Positions 1 through 5,734 of a stretch of DNA of 6,030 nt are shown piece after piece. This stretch comes from Blastocatellia bacterium UBA7656. GTDB lineage: Bacteria; Acidobacteriota; Blastocatellia; UBA7656. Each line of letters opens with the position of its first letter. Within the stretch, counting starts at the first letter, position 1. The notes under the pieces are model-generated. The model was not told where the DNA came from. It did no database searches and was given only the letters and a program-made list of their open reading frames with translations. The stretch is from positions 1 to 6,030 of the forward strand of contig DLHY01000041.1 in assembly GCA_002483445.1 (NCBI GenBank), written 5' to 3'. The position numbers and the translations under genes were made by a program.

Positions 1-18
1 TCAAAAACGAATCGCCAT

Positions 19-46
19 TTTGAGATTTCAAATTTGAGATTTCAAA
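19..46. repeat. Perfect 14-bp tandem repeat, two copies
   Basis: The unit TTTGAGATTTCAAA occurs twice back to back (19-32 and 33-46) with no mismatch. Each unit is itself a small imperfect palindrome (TTTGA, four bases, TCAAA), so the pair can fold in several registers. It lies about 60 bases upstream of the first small gene in otherwise unremarkable AT-leaning DNA. From memory, words of this type recur between genes in acidobacterial genomes, but that is recall, not a search result. No function can be assigned. Confidence 0.85.
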
Positions 47-109
47 TCCGCGAATAGTAGAATAGCGACTCCGCGCTTTTCAAAACTTCGATTCGACAAA
101 GGATAAAAG

Positions 110-355
110 ATGAGAGATCGTCGGAAGCTTTCGGCCATAGTGAATGCGATTGTAAAAAAGAATGATTCGACCGTGATGGCTCAACGCGCATTTTATGACG
201 ATGCCAGCGACCGCCTCTTTATCACGCTCATCAGAGGCTCGCACAGGGTCAACCTCACGCTCGCGGGCCGTGACCTCGACGGCGACGATACATCGAGAGC
301 CGATCAACTTATCCGCGATAATATCGATCAACTCGCGCGCGTGCCTATCGGGTAG
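110..355 (+). CDS. Small hypothetical protein, 81 aa
   Basis: I do not recognise this family. The start is well supported: AAAGGA at 98-103 sits six bases before ATG 110, and the frame runs to TAG at 353-355. The protein starts with a basic stretch (MRDRRK), followed by a segment that could form a helix (residues 7-16). A centre resembling beta strands follows (FYDDASDRLFITLIRG, then VNLTLAG), and then a charged helix-like tail (SRADQLIRDNIDQLARV). It has no signal peptide, membrane segment or cysteines, so a small soluble cytoplasmic protein is likely. Two further rightward genes follow, 36 and 73 bases apart, so it could be the first gene of a short transcription unit. It is flanked on both sides by 14-bp-period repeats. 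A toxin-antitoxin partner was considered, but no known motif supports it. Confidence 0.6.
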   Translation: MRDRRKLSAIVNAIVKKNDSTVMAQRAFYDDASDRLFITLIRGSHRVNLTLAGRDLDGDDTSRADQLIRDNIDQLARVPIG

Positions 356-359
356 TCGG

Positions 360-385
360 GAGTCTGGAGTCGAGAGTCTGGAGTC
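360..385. repeat. 12-bp direct repeat at 14-bp period
   Basis: GAGTCTGGAGTC occurs at 360-371 and 374-385 with two bases (GA) between copies. The inner word GAGTC therefore appears four times in 26 bases. The block fills the gap between the stop of the first small gene and the start of the second. The last copy contributes a GGAG at 380-383, placed eight bases before a TTG at 392, so the repeat may supply the ribosome binding site of the next gene. Confidence 0.85.
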
Positions 386-391
386 CGATCA

Positions 392-661
392 TTGATCGCT
401 CATCTCGTCCTGATGGCATTCAAGTACAAAGAATCCGTTTTGGTTGAGTTGGCTCGACATGGAGCAATGCCGCGCGAAGATACTCCGCCTGAAATGGTTC
501 GAGAGTTCATCAACGATCTTTACGTTTATGAAATTCGCCAATTGAGAAAACGGTTTCGCGCCGGGCTTATTCCGAAAGACGACTATGCTCGCCATGTCGT
601 CGAGTTGAGAAGACGCTACCCCATCCTTTCCCTTCCCGTTCGATTCTGGACGGAAGATTGA
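392..661 (+). CDS. Small basic helical hypothetical protein, 89 aa
   Basis: The family is not recognised. The protein is charged and mostly helix-like. It has a segment resembling PPEMVREFINDLYVYEIRQL, then an arginine/lysine-rich stretch (RKRFRAGLIPKDDYARH), and ends RRRYPILSLPVRFWTED. The PKDDYARHVVELRRRYP part reads like a conserved domain rather than random sequence. There is no signal peptide or membrane segment. Two starts compete. TTG 392 has a GGAG eight bases upstream, donated by the direct repeat. ATG 413 gives an 82-residue MAFKYKES protein but has no visible ribosome binding site. The stop is TGA at 659-661. The gene lies 36 bases after the previous small gene and 73 before the S9 peptidase gene, all rightward, so co-transcription is possible. 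Confidence 0.6.
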   Translation: MIAHLVLMAFKYKESVLVELARHGAMPREDTPPEMVREFINDLYVYEIRQLRKRFRAGLIPKDDYARHVVELRRRYPILSLPVRFWTED

Positions 662-669
662 AAGACCGG

Positions 670-698
670 TTGTTTGCATTCGGTTGCTTTGATAAGAT
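670..698 (+). promoter_or_regulatory. Weak candidate promoter for the S9 peptidase gene
   Basis: TTGTTT (670-675) and TAAGAT (693-698) are separated by 17 bases, matching a sigma70 layout with only three of six and four of six consensus bases. It sits in the gap before ATG 735. Read-through from the two small genes upstream is an equally good explanation for expression of the peptidase. Confidence 0.25.
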
Positions 699-734
699 GC
701 CGCCACGCAACTTACACCGGGAGGAAAATCGATT

Positions 735-2762
735 ATGAAACGCCGAATGATTCTGTCTGCTTTCATCCTTGCGATAGCTTTCGTCGGAGCCGTCGCAGGC
801 GACAAGAAAATCACCATCGAAGACGCGCTGGCGATAAAGAATGTCGGCTCTCCTCAGTTTTCGCCCGATGGCCGATGGCTCGCCTTCACCATAACCGAGT
901 GGAACCGTAAAGAAGACCGCCGCGATACGCACATCTATCTTATCGCGGCTTCGGGCGGGCAGCCCGTCAAGCTGACCAACGGCGAACGTGGAGAAAGCGC
1001 GCCTCAATGGTCGCCTGATGGGAGCAGCATCGCGTTTCTGGCAAGTCGGGATTCTTCCCCGCCGGGAGGGTCAGGCCCGCGAGGCAATCAAATCTGGGTC
1101 ATCCCGGTTCGAGGCGGCGAGGCTGAACGAGTGACGAGCGAAGAAGCGGGCGTCTCGCAATTTCGATGGTCGCCCGACGGAAAACAGATAGCTTTCATCA
1201 CCCGCGACACTCCCAAAGACAAAGCCGAACGCGAGAAGCGAAAGAAAGACAAGTTCGATGCGATAGTCGTAGACTCCGATCTCTCTTATTCGCACCTGTG
1301 GACGATCAGCGTTGACGGCAAAGAGAAAAAGCGAGTGACTGAAGGCGCGTTCACAGTCTCCGATCCGCAGTTCTCGCCCGATGGTCGCTGGATCGCTTTC
1401 GTCTCTTCGCAGCAAGGACAGCAGGAATCTTCTTTCACTGATATCTCCGAAGATCGCAACACGGATGTCTACATCGTCGCCGCGACGGGCGGACAGACGC
1501 GGCAGTTGACGACAAGTCGCGGGCCTGATTCGCAACCCCGCTGGTCGCCCGACGGAAAACAGATCGCCTTCGTAGCGAGCAGCGATCCCAATTCGTGGGC
1601 CGCAAAGTCGGAGTTGATGATCACGGCCATCGAAGGCGGTTCGCCGCGCAGCCTCACGGCAGGTCATAACGAATCGGTCTTCGGCATCGAGTGGTCGCCT
1701 GACGGCAGATCGATTTACACCAACTCTTCGGTCGGAGTTTACAATCAGACGCTTCGCATCCCTGCGGCGGGCGGAGCTTTTCAGTCTGTGTTTGCAAACC
1801 CCGGAGCTTACGGATTCGGCGATCTCTCTTCGGACGGACGAATGATCGCCTACACTTTCGATGATGCGAGCAGTCCGGCTGACATCTGGATCGCTACGAG
1901 CGACGGCAAAGACGCAAAGCGCATCACCGACATCAACCCGCAGGTGAAGGAATTCGCTTTAGGCGCGACTGAGATCATCCGTTGGAAGGGGCCGGACGGG
2001 TTCGAGATCGAAGGCATTTTGATAAAGCCCGTCGGATACACACAGGGCAAACGATATCCCACGATCTTGCAGATTCACGGCGGGCCTTACGGAAGATTTT
2101 CTTATGGTTACAACTCGCGCGCGCAGATATTCGCCGCCAATGGCTACGCCATATTGATGCCCAATCCGCGAGGCTCTACCGGGTACGGAAACAAATTCAC
2201 TGTGTCGAATGTGAAGGACTGGGGAGGGAAGGATTATCAGGACTTGATGGCCGGAGTCGATGAGGTCATCCGTCTCGGCATAGCTGACCAGAACCGGCTG
2301 GCGGTGATGGGCGGAAGCTATGGCGGGTTTATGACTTTTTGGGTCATCACGCAGACCGACCGTTTCAAAGCGGCAATCGGTCACGCGGCCATAAGCGACT
2401 GGTACAGCTTTCACGGCCAGAGCGACATACCCGGATTGATGGAGTACGGATTCGGCGGCGTGCCGTGGACGGCGAGGGAAACTTATGTGAAGTATTCGCC
2501 GATGAGTTACGTTGATCGGGTAAAGACGCCGCTGCTGATAACTCATGGAGAGCAGGACAGAAGGGTCACGATAGCTCAGAGCGAGCAGTATTATCGCTCA
2601 CTGCGCAAGCGCGGAGTCGATGTGGTGTTCGTGCGTTACCCGCGCGAGGGACACGGCATCGCGGAGCCGAATCATCAGATCGATCTGGTCGGTCGTCAAT
2701 TGGAATGGTTTGAAAAATACGTGAAGGGTGAAAAGTCTCAGGCCGCAAATCCGGCAAGGTAG
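735..2762 (+). CDS. Secreted S9-family serine peptidase (dipeptidyl/acylaminoacyl peptidase type)
   Basis: This is a serine exopeptidase of the prolyl oligopeptidase clan, expected to trim or release short peptides in the periplasm or outside the cell. The start at ATG 735 is supported by GGGAGG at 719-724. Residues 1-21 form a signal peptide (MKRR, a hydrophobic core, then AVA before Gly22). Residues about 25-400 form a beta-propeller with seven SPDG-type blade signatures, near residues 42, 92, 145, 213, 270, 320 and, as the degenerate SSDG, 364. The alpha/beta-hydrolase domain spans about 420-664. It has an HGGPYG oxyanion-hole region (448-453), the nucleophile Ser528 in GGSYGG, Asp608 in HGEQDRRV and His640 in EGHG, so the triad is complete. 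At 675 aa it is full length for S9C-like enzymes. Exact substrate preference cannot be read from sequence. It converges on cstA. Confidence 0.93.
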   Translation: MKRRMILSAFILAIAFVGAVAGDKKITIEDALAIKNVGSPQFSPDGRWLAFTITEWNRKEDRRDTHIYLIAASGGQPVKLTNGERGESAPQWSPDGSSIAFLASRDSSPPGGSGPRGNQIWVIPVRGGEAERVTSEEAGVSQFRWSPDGKQIAFITRDTPKDKAEREKRKKDKFDAIVVDSDLSYSHLWTISVDGKEKKRVTEGAFTVSDPQFSPDGRWIAFVSSQQGQQESSFTDISEDRNTDVYIVAATGGQTRQLTTSRGPDSQPRWSPDGKQIAFVASSDPNSWAAKSELMITAIEGGSPRSLTAGHNESVFGIEWSPDGRSIYTNSSVGVYNQTLRIPAAGGAFQSVFANPGAYGFGDLSSDGRMIAYTFDDASSPADIWIATSDGKDAKRITDINPQVKEFALGATEIIRWKGPDGFEIEGILIKPVGYTQGKRYPTILQIHGGPYGRFSYGYNSRAQIFAANGYAILMPNPRGSTGYGNKFTVSNVKDWGGKDYQDLMAGVDEVIRLGIADQNRLAVMGGSYGGFMTFWVITQTDRFKAAIGHAAISDWYSFHGQSDIPGLMEYGFGGVPWTARETYVKYSPMSYVDRVKTPLLITHGEQDRRVTIAQSEQYYRSLRKRGVDVVFVRYPREGHGIAEPNHQIDLVGRQLEWFEKYVKGEKSQAANPAR

Positions 2763-2773
2763 ATTCTTTCGGG

Positions 2774-2803
2774 CAGGGCGACGCCGAAAATCGTGTCGCC
2801 CTG
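2774..2803. terminator. Hairpin between convergent genes, probable two-way terminator
   Basis: CAGGGCGAC (2774-2782) and GTCGCCCTG (2795-2803) form a perfect 9-bp GC-rich stem around a 12-base loop, extendable outward by a G-T wobble and a G-C pair. It is centred in the 52-base gap between the peptidase stop (2762) and the cstA stop (2815), where both transcripts should end. There is no strong T-run on either side (only CTCAAAAC to the right and TTCTTTC to the left, read on +). It is therefore a non-canonical intrinsic terminator or an RNA 3' end stabiliser. Confidence 0.6.
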
Positions 2804-2814
2804 TCTCAAAACAT

Positions 2815-4509
2815 TCACGCCGCTTCCATCACAAGCGAGGCGTTGCGCTCGCCTCTCAACTTGAAAAGGGCGCTCACGGCCAGATACAGGGCCAACAGCA
2901 CAAGAGCCGATGCGGTCACGGCATTTAACATTTTCACATCCAGTCCCGACGCCGCTTTGAGATTCGCAACCACCATGCCGACGAGCGACCACAGCGTTAT
3001 CGTCAAAACGAAGATCATCGGAAATAGCGTGAACCATATACGCCTGCGCGCTCTGTAAAGCCAGACCGTGATGGCAAGCAGCGTGAGCGCGGCCAGCAAT
3101 TGATTCGACGCGCCGAACAGAGTCCAGAAATTCAGATACGATCCTTCCTGCGCGGTCGAAAGTATGTAAACCGGAATCGCTATCGTTATCAGTGTGGCGA
3201 TTGCCGCGCCCGCGCGACTCTTCCAGCCGAAAAGCTCCTGCAAAATGTAGCGACCAAGACGGGTGCAAACATCCAGCGTGTCGAAGACGAAAGTCGAAAA
3301 GGCCATCGCTCCGAATGTGATGGCGAACGGAAGATTGTCCTTGCCTATGATCAGCGTGAGAAATTGCCCTATGCCGTTGCCGTAAATCGTGCCGGGTTTG
3401 AATCCTTTTATCTCAGCAGGCGCGACCATCATTATCGTCACCAGCGCGATGAGCGCGACAAAGCCTTCGGCAAGCATCGCGCCATATCCGACTGCGCGCA
3501 TGTCCGATTCGCGGTTTATCTGCTTCGAGGTCGTGCCTGAGCAGACAAGTCCGTGAAAGCCTGAGCAGGCCCCGCACGCGATGGTGACGAACAGAAACGG
3601 AAACAGTAGTCCCGTCATCCCCGGCTGGCTGAACGATGTGAAAGCGGGTTGTTTGATTTCATAGCCGCCGAAGAAGACTCCGATCACCCCTAATGCCAGC
3701 GCGAGATATAACACAAATCCGCCGAGGTAGCCTCTAGGCTGCAACAGCGCCCAGACGGGAACTATCGAAGCGACAGCGCAGTAAACCAGAATCAAAAGCC
3801 CCCACGTTTTAGTGTCTAAAACCAAAAGAGTGGAAATCTTCGTGCCGAACCATGCGACGAACAAGGTCGAAGGCACGAAGATGACCGTCTGAACCCACAG
3901 GGGAGGCTTGAGGTAACGCTCTACGATTCCCATAATCACAGCGAGCAGCAGGTACATAACGGCTGCGGCAGCCACCGCGCCGCCCGGACGGAAATCCGAC
4001 GGGACGTTGAGTTGAAGCGATTGCAGTTCTTCCGTTCCGGTAGTGAAGCTCCCGGCGGTGATATCGGCGAAAGCGACTATGACATAGATGAGTGCGATCC
4101 AGATGAAAGCCATCATAGCCATACCCGCGCGTCGGCCCAGATGCTCGCGGGCGATTTCAGCTATCGAGCGCGCGCCGTGACGAACGGATGCCGCGAGGCT
4201 GCTGAAATCATGCACGGCTCCTATCAGCACCACGCCCAGGCTTATCCACAGCAGACAAGGCAGCCAGCCCCACGCCTGACATGCAAGTATCGGCCCCGCA
4301 ATTGGGCCAGCGGCGGCGATGGCCGAAAAGTGCTGCGCGAAGAGATAGAACGGGCGCGTGGGAACGAAATCCAATCCGTCGTTGACCCGGTTGGCGGGAG
4401 TTTGCAGATTGTCGTCAAGTTCGAACTGTCGCGCCACCCATCTCCCGTAGAGTCGATAGGCAGCGATGAGCAGCACGATGAAACCCAAAGCGAGGAGCGG
4501 CAGTCTCAC
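2815..4509 (-). CDS. cstA: CstA/BtsT-family inner-membrane transporter (short form)
   Basis: This is a carbon-starvation protein A family carrier. Known members import pyruvate or small peptides across the cytoplasmic membrane, often on nutrient depletion. The start is GTG 4509, chosen because AAGGAG lies nine bases upstream and the first membrane segment follows at once. Family hallmarks are GPIAGP (68-73), CSGFHGLVCSGTTSKQ (315-330), DTLDVCTRLGRYILQE (410-425) and LFGASNQLLAAL (464-475). About 13-14 hydrophobic segments are visible, near residues 3-20, 80-98, 128-150, 175-197, 205-221, 235-253, 262-281, 300-312, 340-362, 393-410, 433-450, 468-485, 493-515 and 529-549. At 564 aa it is clearly shorter than the roughly 700-aa E. 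coli CstA but looks intact and belongs to the shorter subgroup. Substrate is not predictable here; no small YbdD-like partner gene and no sensor kinase are adjacent. It lies downstream of mazG on the same strand. Confidence 0.93.
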   Translation of the reverse strand: MRLPLLALGFIVLLIAAYRLYGRWVARQFELDDNLQTPANRVNDGLDFVPTRPFYLFAQHFSAIAAAGPIAGPILACQAWGWLPCLLWISLGVVLIGAVHDFSSLAASVRHGARSIAEIAREHLGRRAGMAMMAFIWIALIYVIVAFADITAGSFTTGTEELQSLQLNVPSDFRPGGAVAAAAVMYLLLAVIMGIVERYLKPPLWVQTVIFVPSTLFVAWFGTKISTLLVLDTKTWGLLILVYCAVASIVPVWALLQPRGYLGGFVLYLALALGVIGVFFGGYEIKQPAFTSFSQPGMTGLLFPFLFVTIACGACSGFHGLVCSGTTSKQINRESDMRAVGYGAMLAEGFVALIALVTIMMVAPAEIKGFKPGTIYGNGIGQFLTLIIGKDNLPFAITFGAMAFSTFVFDTLDVCTRLGRYILQELFGWKSRAGAAIATLITIAIPVYILSTAQEGSYLNFWTLFGASNQLLAALTLLAITVWLYRARRRIWFTLFPMIFVLTITLWSLVGMVVANLKAASGLDVKMLNAVTASALVLLALYLAVSALFKLRGERNASLVMEAA

Positions 4510-4569
4510 TGTTGAAATCTCCTTATGCGGGATTGAAACTCGAAAGTCTGCGCCGTGATGGCGGGGCGC

Positions 4570-4598
4570 ATACTAGCATCCGCGCGAGTAAGCTTCAA
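4570..4598 (-). promoter_or_regulatory. Candidate extended -10 sigma70 promoter for cstA
   Basis: Read on the minus strand, TTGAAG (4593-4598, four of six -35 bases) and TAGTAT (4570-4575, four of six -10 bases) are separated by exactly 17 bases. TGC directly before the -10 gives an extended -10. Transcription would begin near 4563, leaving a leader of about 54 bases before GTG 4509. The -35 box overlaps the mazG stop codon (4595-4597), so cstA could be expressed independently of mazG. No operator is evident. Confidence 0.5.
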
Positions 4599-5416
4599 GC
4601 GAGTGATTCGTCTTTTTCCCTGCGCTTGGCCTCCGACCACAGCGCGTTCATCTCGACGTGATCGGAATCCGAAGGCTTGCGGCCCTGCTCGCCGAGCCGC
4701 GATTCGATGTATCGAAAACGGCGGCGGAATTTTCTGTTCGAACTCTTGAGCGCGCTCTCCGGGTCAATGCCTAAAAGTCGCGCGACGTTGACGGCGACGA
4801 AAAGCAGATCGCCAACTTCGTCGGCAATTTCACGGTGAGAAACCGTCTCGCGTCTTACGGCTTCTTTCAATTCCTCGGTTTCCTCGTCGAGTTTTTCAAG
4901 CACCGATTCGACATCGGGCCAGTCGAAATCCACGCGGGAAACTTTCGTGGTCATTTGAAACGCTTCCATAACGGCTGGCAGTCTGGTGGAAACGCTGTCG
5001 AGCATGGAAGAATTCTGCTGGCCTTTCGCCTGAAGCTCGGCTTCCTTCAAAGCCTCCCAGTTTCTCAGCACTTCGCCTGCGGTCGAAGCGTCGTCATCTC
5101 CGAAGACGTGAGGATGGCGGCGGATCATTTTCGACGACACCCGACTGATGACATCCGAGATAGCGAAGCGTTTCTCTTCCGCTGCAATTTGAGAATGAAA
5201 GACGACCTGAAGCAATAAATCGCCAAGCTCGCCTGTGAGTTCCTCGTCATCGCCTTCATCGATTGCCTCGATGACTTCGTAAGCTTCTTCGAGCAGCATC
5301 GGCTTGAGGCTCGTGTGGGTTTGCTCCCGATCCCAGGGGCAGCCGCCGGGCGCGCGCAATCGCGCGATCAACTCGACAAACTCTCTGAATTTTTCTCCCG
5401 ATTCTTTTTCATTCAT
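4595..5416 (-). CDS. mazG: Nucleoside triphosphate pyrophosphohydrolase MazG
   Basis: This is a cytoplasmic all-alpha NTP pyrophosphatase that hydrolyses (d)NTPs to the monophosphate and pyrophosphate, cleaning abnormal nucleotides from the pool. It is 273 aa from ATG 5416, close to E. coli MazG (263 aa), and has both tandem MazG domains. In the N-terminal domain, after APGGCPWDREQTH, the metal-binding pattern EExxE...ExxD is E43, E44, E47, E63 and D66, followed by HPHVFG (101-106). In the C-terminal domain the pattern is E181, E182, E185, E200 and D203, followed by GIDPESALKSSNRKFRRRF. The linker LPAVMEAFQMTTKVSRVDFDW is typical. The start is chosen because homologs begin just before this region; a GAGG lies only two bases upstream, a weak site. 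An in-frame ATG at 5500 would add 28 residues, but it lies inside the mobile element. The gene is upstream of cstA on the same strand, 85 bases apart. All key residues are present. Confidence 0.94.
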   Translation of the reverse strand: MNEKESGEKFREFVELIARLRAPGGCPWDREQTHTSLKPMLLEEAYEVIEAIDEGDDEELTGELGDLLLQVVFHSQIAAEEKRFAISDVISRVSSKMIRRHPHVFGDDDASTAGEVLRNWEALKEAELQAKGQQNSSMLDSVSTRLPAVMEAFQMTTKVSRVDFDWPDVESVLEKLDEETEELKEAVRRETVSHREIADEVGDLLFVAVNVARLLGIDPESALKSSNRKFRRRFRYIESRLGEQGRKPSDSDHVEMNALWSEAKRREKDESLA

Positions 5417-5423
5417 AGCCTCG

Positions 5424-5452
5424 AATGTACAAAAAGCTCCGAGCGCGAGCAA
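5424..5452 (-). promoter_or_regulatory. Weak candidate promoter for mazG
   Basis: On the minus strand, TTGCTC (5447-5452) and TACATT (5424-5429) are 17 bases apart, matching three and four of six consensus bases. The -10 ends seven bases before ATG 5416, so a transcript from it would be almost leaderless. That fits the lack of a properly spaced ribosome binding site. The call is speculative. Confidence 0.25.
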
Positions 5453-5482
5453 GCGGCAAGAGATGAGACGGTGAAAACCGCG

Positions 5483-5491
5483 CTCGCCCTC
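5483..5491. repeat. Left target-site duplication, CTCGCCCTC
   Basis: This 9-base word abuts the left terminal inverted repeat at 5492 and is repeated without mismatch immediately after the right terminal repeat (5667-5675). The exact abutment on both sides is what transposition leaves behind. Removing 5492-5675 restores a continuous CGCGCTCGCCCTCGCAGG sequence. Confidence 0.8.
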
Positions 5492-5530
5492 TAGGGCCAT
5501 TTAATTCTTCGAAGGTCGGACTGAAGATAA

Positions 5531-5562
5531 AAACCACAGATGAACACCGATGGACACAGATA
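5531..5562. repeat. Left inverted arm, 10-bp-period CACAGATGAA word
   Basis: After AAAC, three ten-base units follow in register: CACAGATGAA, CACCGATGGA and CACAGATA, the last cut short. The arm pairs with 5604-5635 on the other side of the element. Similar CACAGATGAACACAGAT-like words are, from memory, scattered through many environmental bacterial genomes; here they sit inside a bounded mobile unit. Confidence 0.85.
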
Positions 5563-5603
5563 GAGAAAAATCAAAGATTTCTCCGGCTTTTCTTCTCCCG
5601 TCT

Positions 5604-5635
5604 TATCCGTGTTTATCTGTGTTCATCTGTGGTTT
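5604..5635. repeat. Right inverted arm of the element
   Basis: This is the reverse complement of the left arm with four differences in 32 bases. Read on the minus strand it gives CACAGATGAA, CACAGATAAA, CACGGATA, the same ten-base period. The 18 outermost bases match except for one, and the other three differences lie in the inner half. Confidence 0.85.
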
Positions 5636-5666
5636 CTTCCTCTCCGCTGAAAATTAAATGGCCCTA

Positions 5667-5675
5667 CTCGCCCTC
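5667..5675. repeat. Right target-site duplication, CTCGCCCTC
   Basis: This is the exact second copy of the 9-base word at 5483-5491, directly after the right terminal inverted repeat. Together with the left copy it marks the insertion site. Confidence 0.8.
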
Positions 5676-5734
5676 GCAGGTTATCGCTCACTCGCTCTCC
5701 GCACTTCTTAAGAGCATGTTGAGTAATTCAGGGC

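Larger units (their letters stand above)
5492..5666. mobile_element. 175-bp MITE-like non-autonomous element
   Basis: The ends are 15-bp perfect inverted repeats: TAGGGCCATTTAATT at 5492-5506 and its complement at 5652-5666. A perfect 9-bp direct repeat flanks them. The interior has no plausible gene. It holds two 32-base inverted arms (5531-5562 and 5604-5635, 28 of 32 matching) and a small central hairpin (5563-5583), so one strand could fold almost end to end. This is the architecture of a miniature inverted-repeat transposable element mobilised by a transposase encoded elsewhere. Families that make 9-bp duplications include IS1 and parts of IS4; which one applies is not determinable here. 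The element lies 76 bases upstream of the mazG start and may affect its expression. Confidence 0.8.

Noticed and set aside
19..385. CRISPR array
   Set aside because: There are only two copies each of two different short words, with no spacers of uniform length and no cas genes.
110..661. Toxin-antitoxin pair formed by the two small genes
   Set aside because: The size and spacing fit loosely, but neither protein shows a known toxin fold or antitoxin DNA-binding motif, and they do not overlap.
1071..2546. Long antisense frames (about 195 aa) opposite the peptidase gene
   Set aside because: The sense frame carries a complete peptidase with all catalytic residues; the antisense proteins are arginine-rich shadows without domains.
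2738..3268. 176-aa minus-strand frame overlapping the cstA 3' end
   Set aside because: It is out of frame with the clear CstA protein, crosses the terminator hairpin and has shadow-like composition.
4550..4569. Terminator hairpin between mazG and cstA
   Set aside because: The stem is only five base pairs with a ten-base loop and has no T-run, and it overlaps the predicted cstA start of transcription.
5417..5500. 28-residue N-terminal extension of MazG from ATG 5500
   Set aside because: The ATG is inside the terminal repeat of the mobile element, the added residues do not resemble MazG, and the 273-aa form from 5416 already has the normal family length.
5490..5666. TA dinucleotide target duplication of IS630/Tc1 type
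   Set aside because: The ends do read TA...TA, but a longer perfect 9-bp duplication lies just outside. That would be a coincidence under a TA-only model, so TA is taken as part of the inverted repeat.
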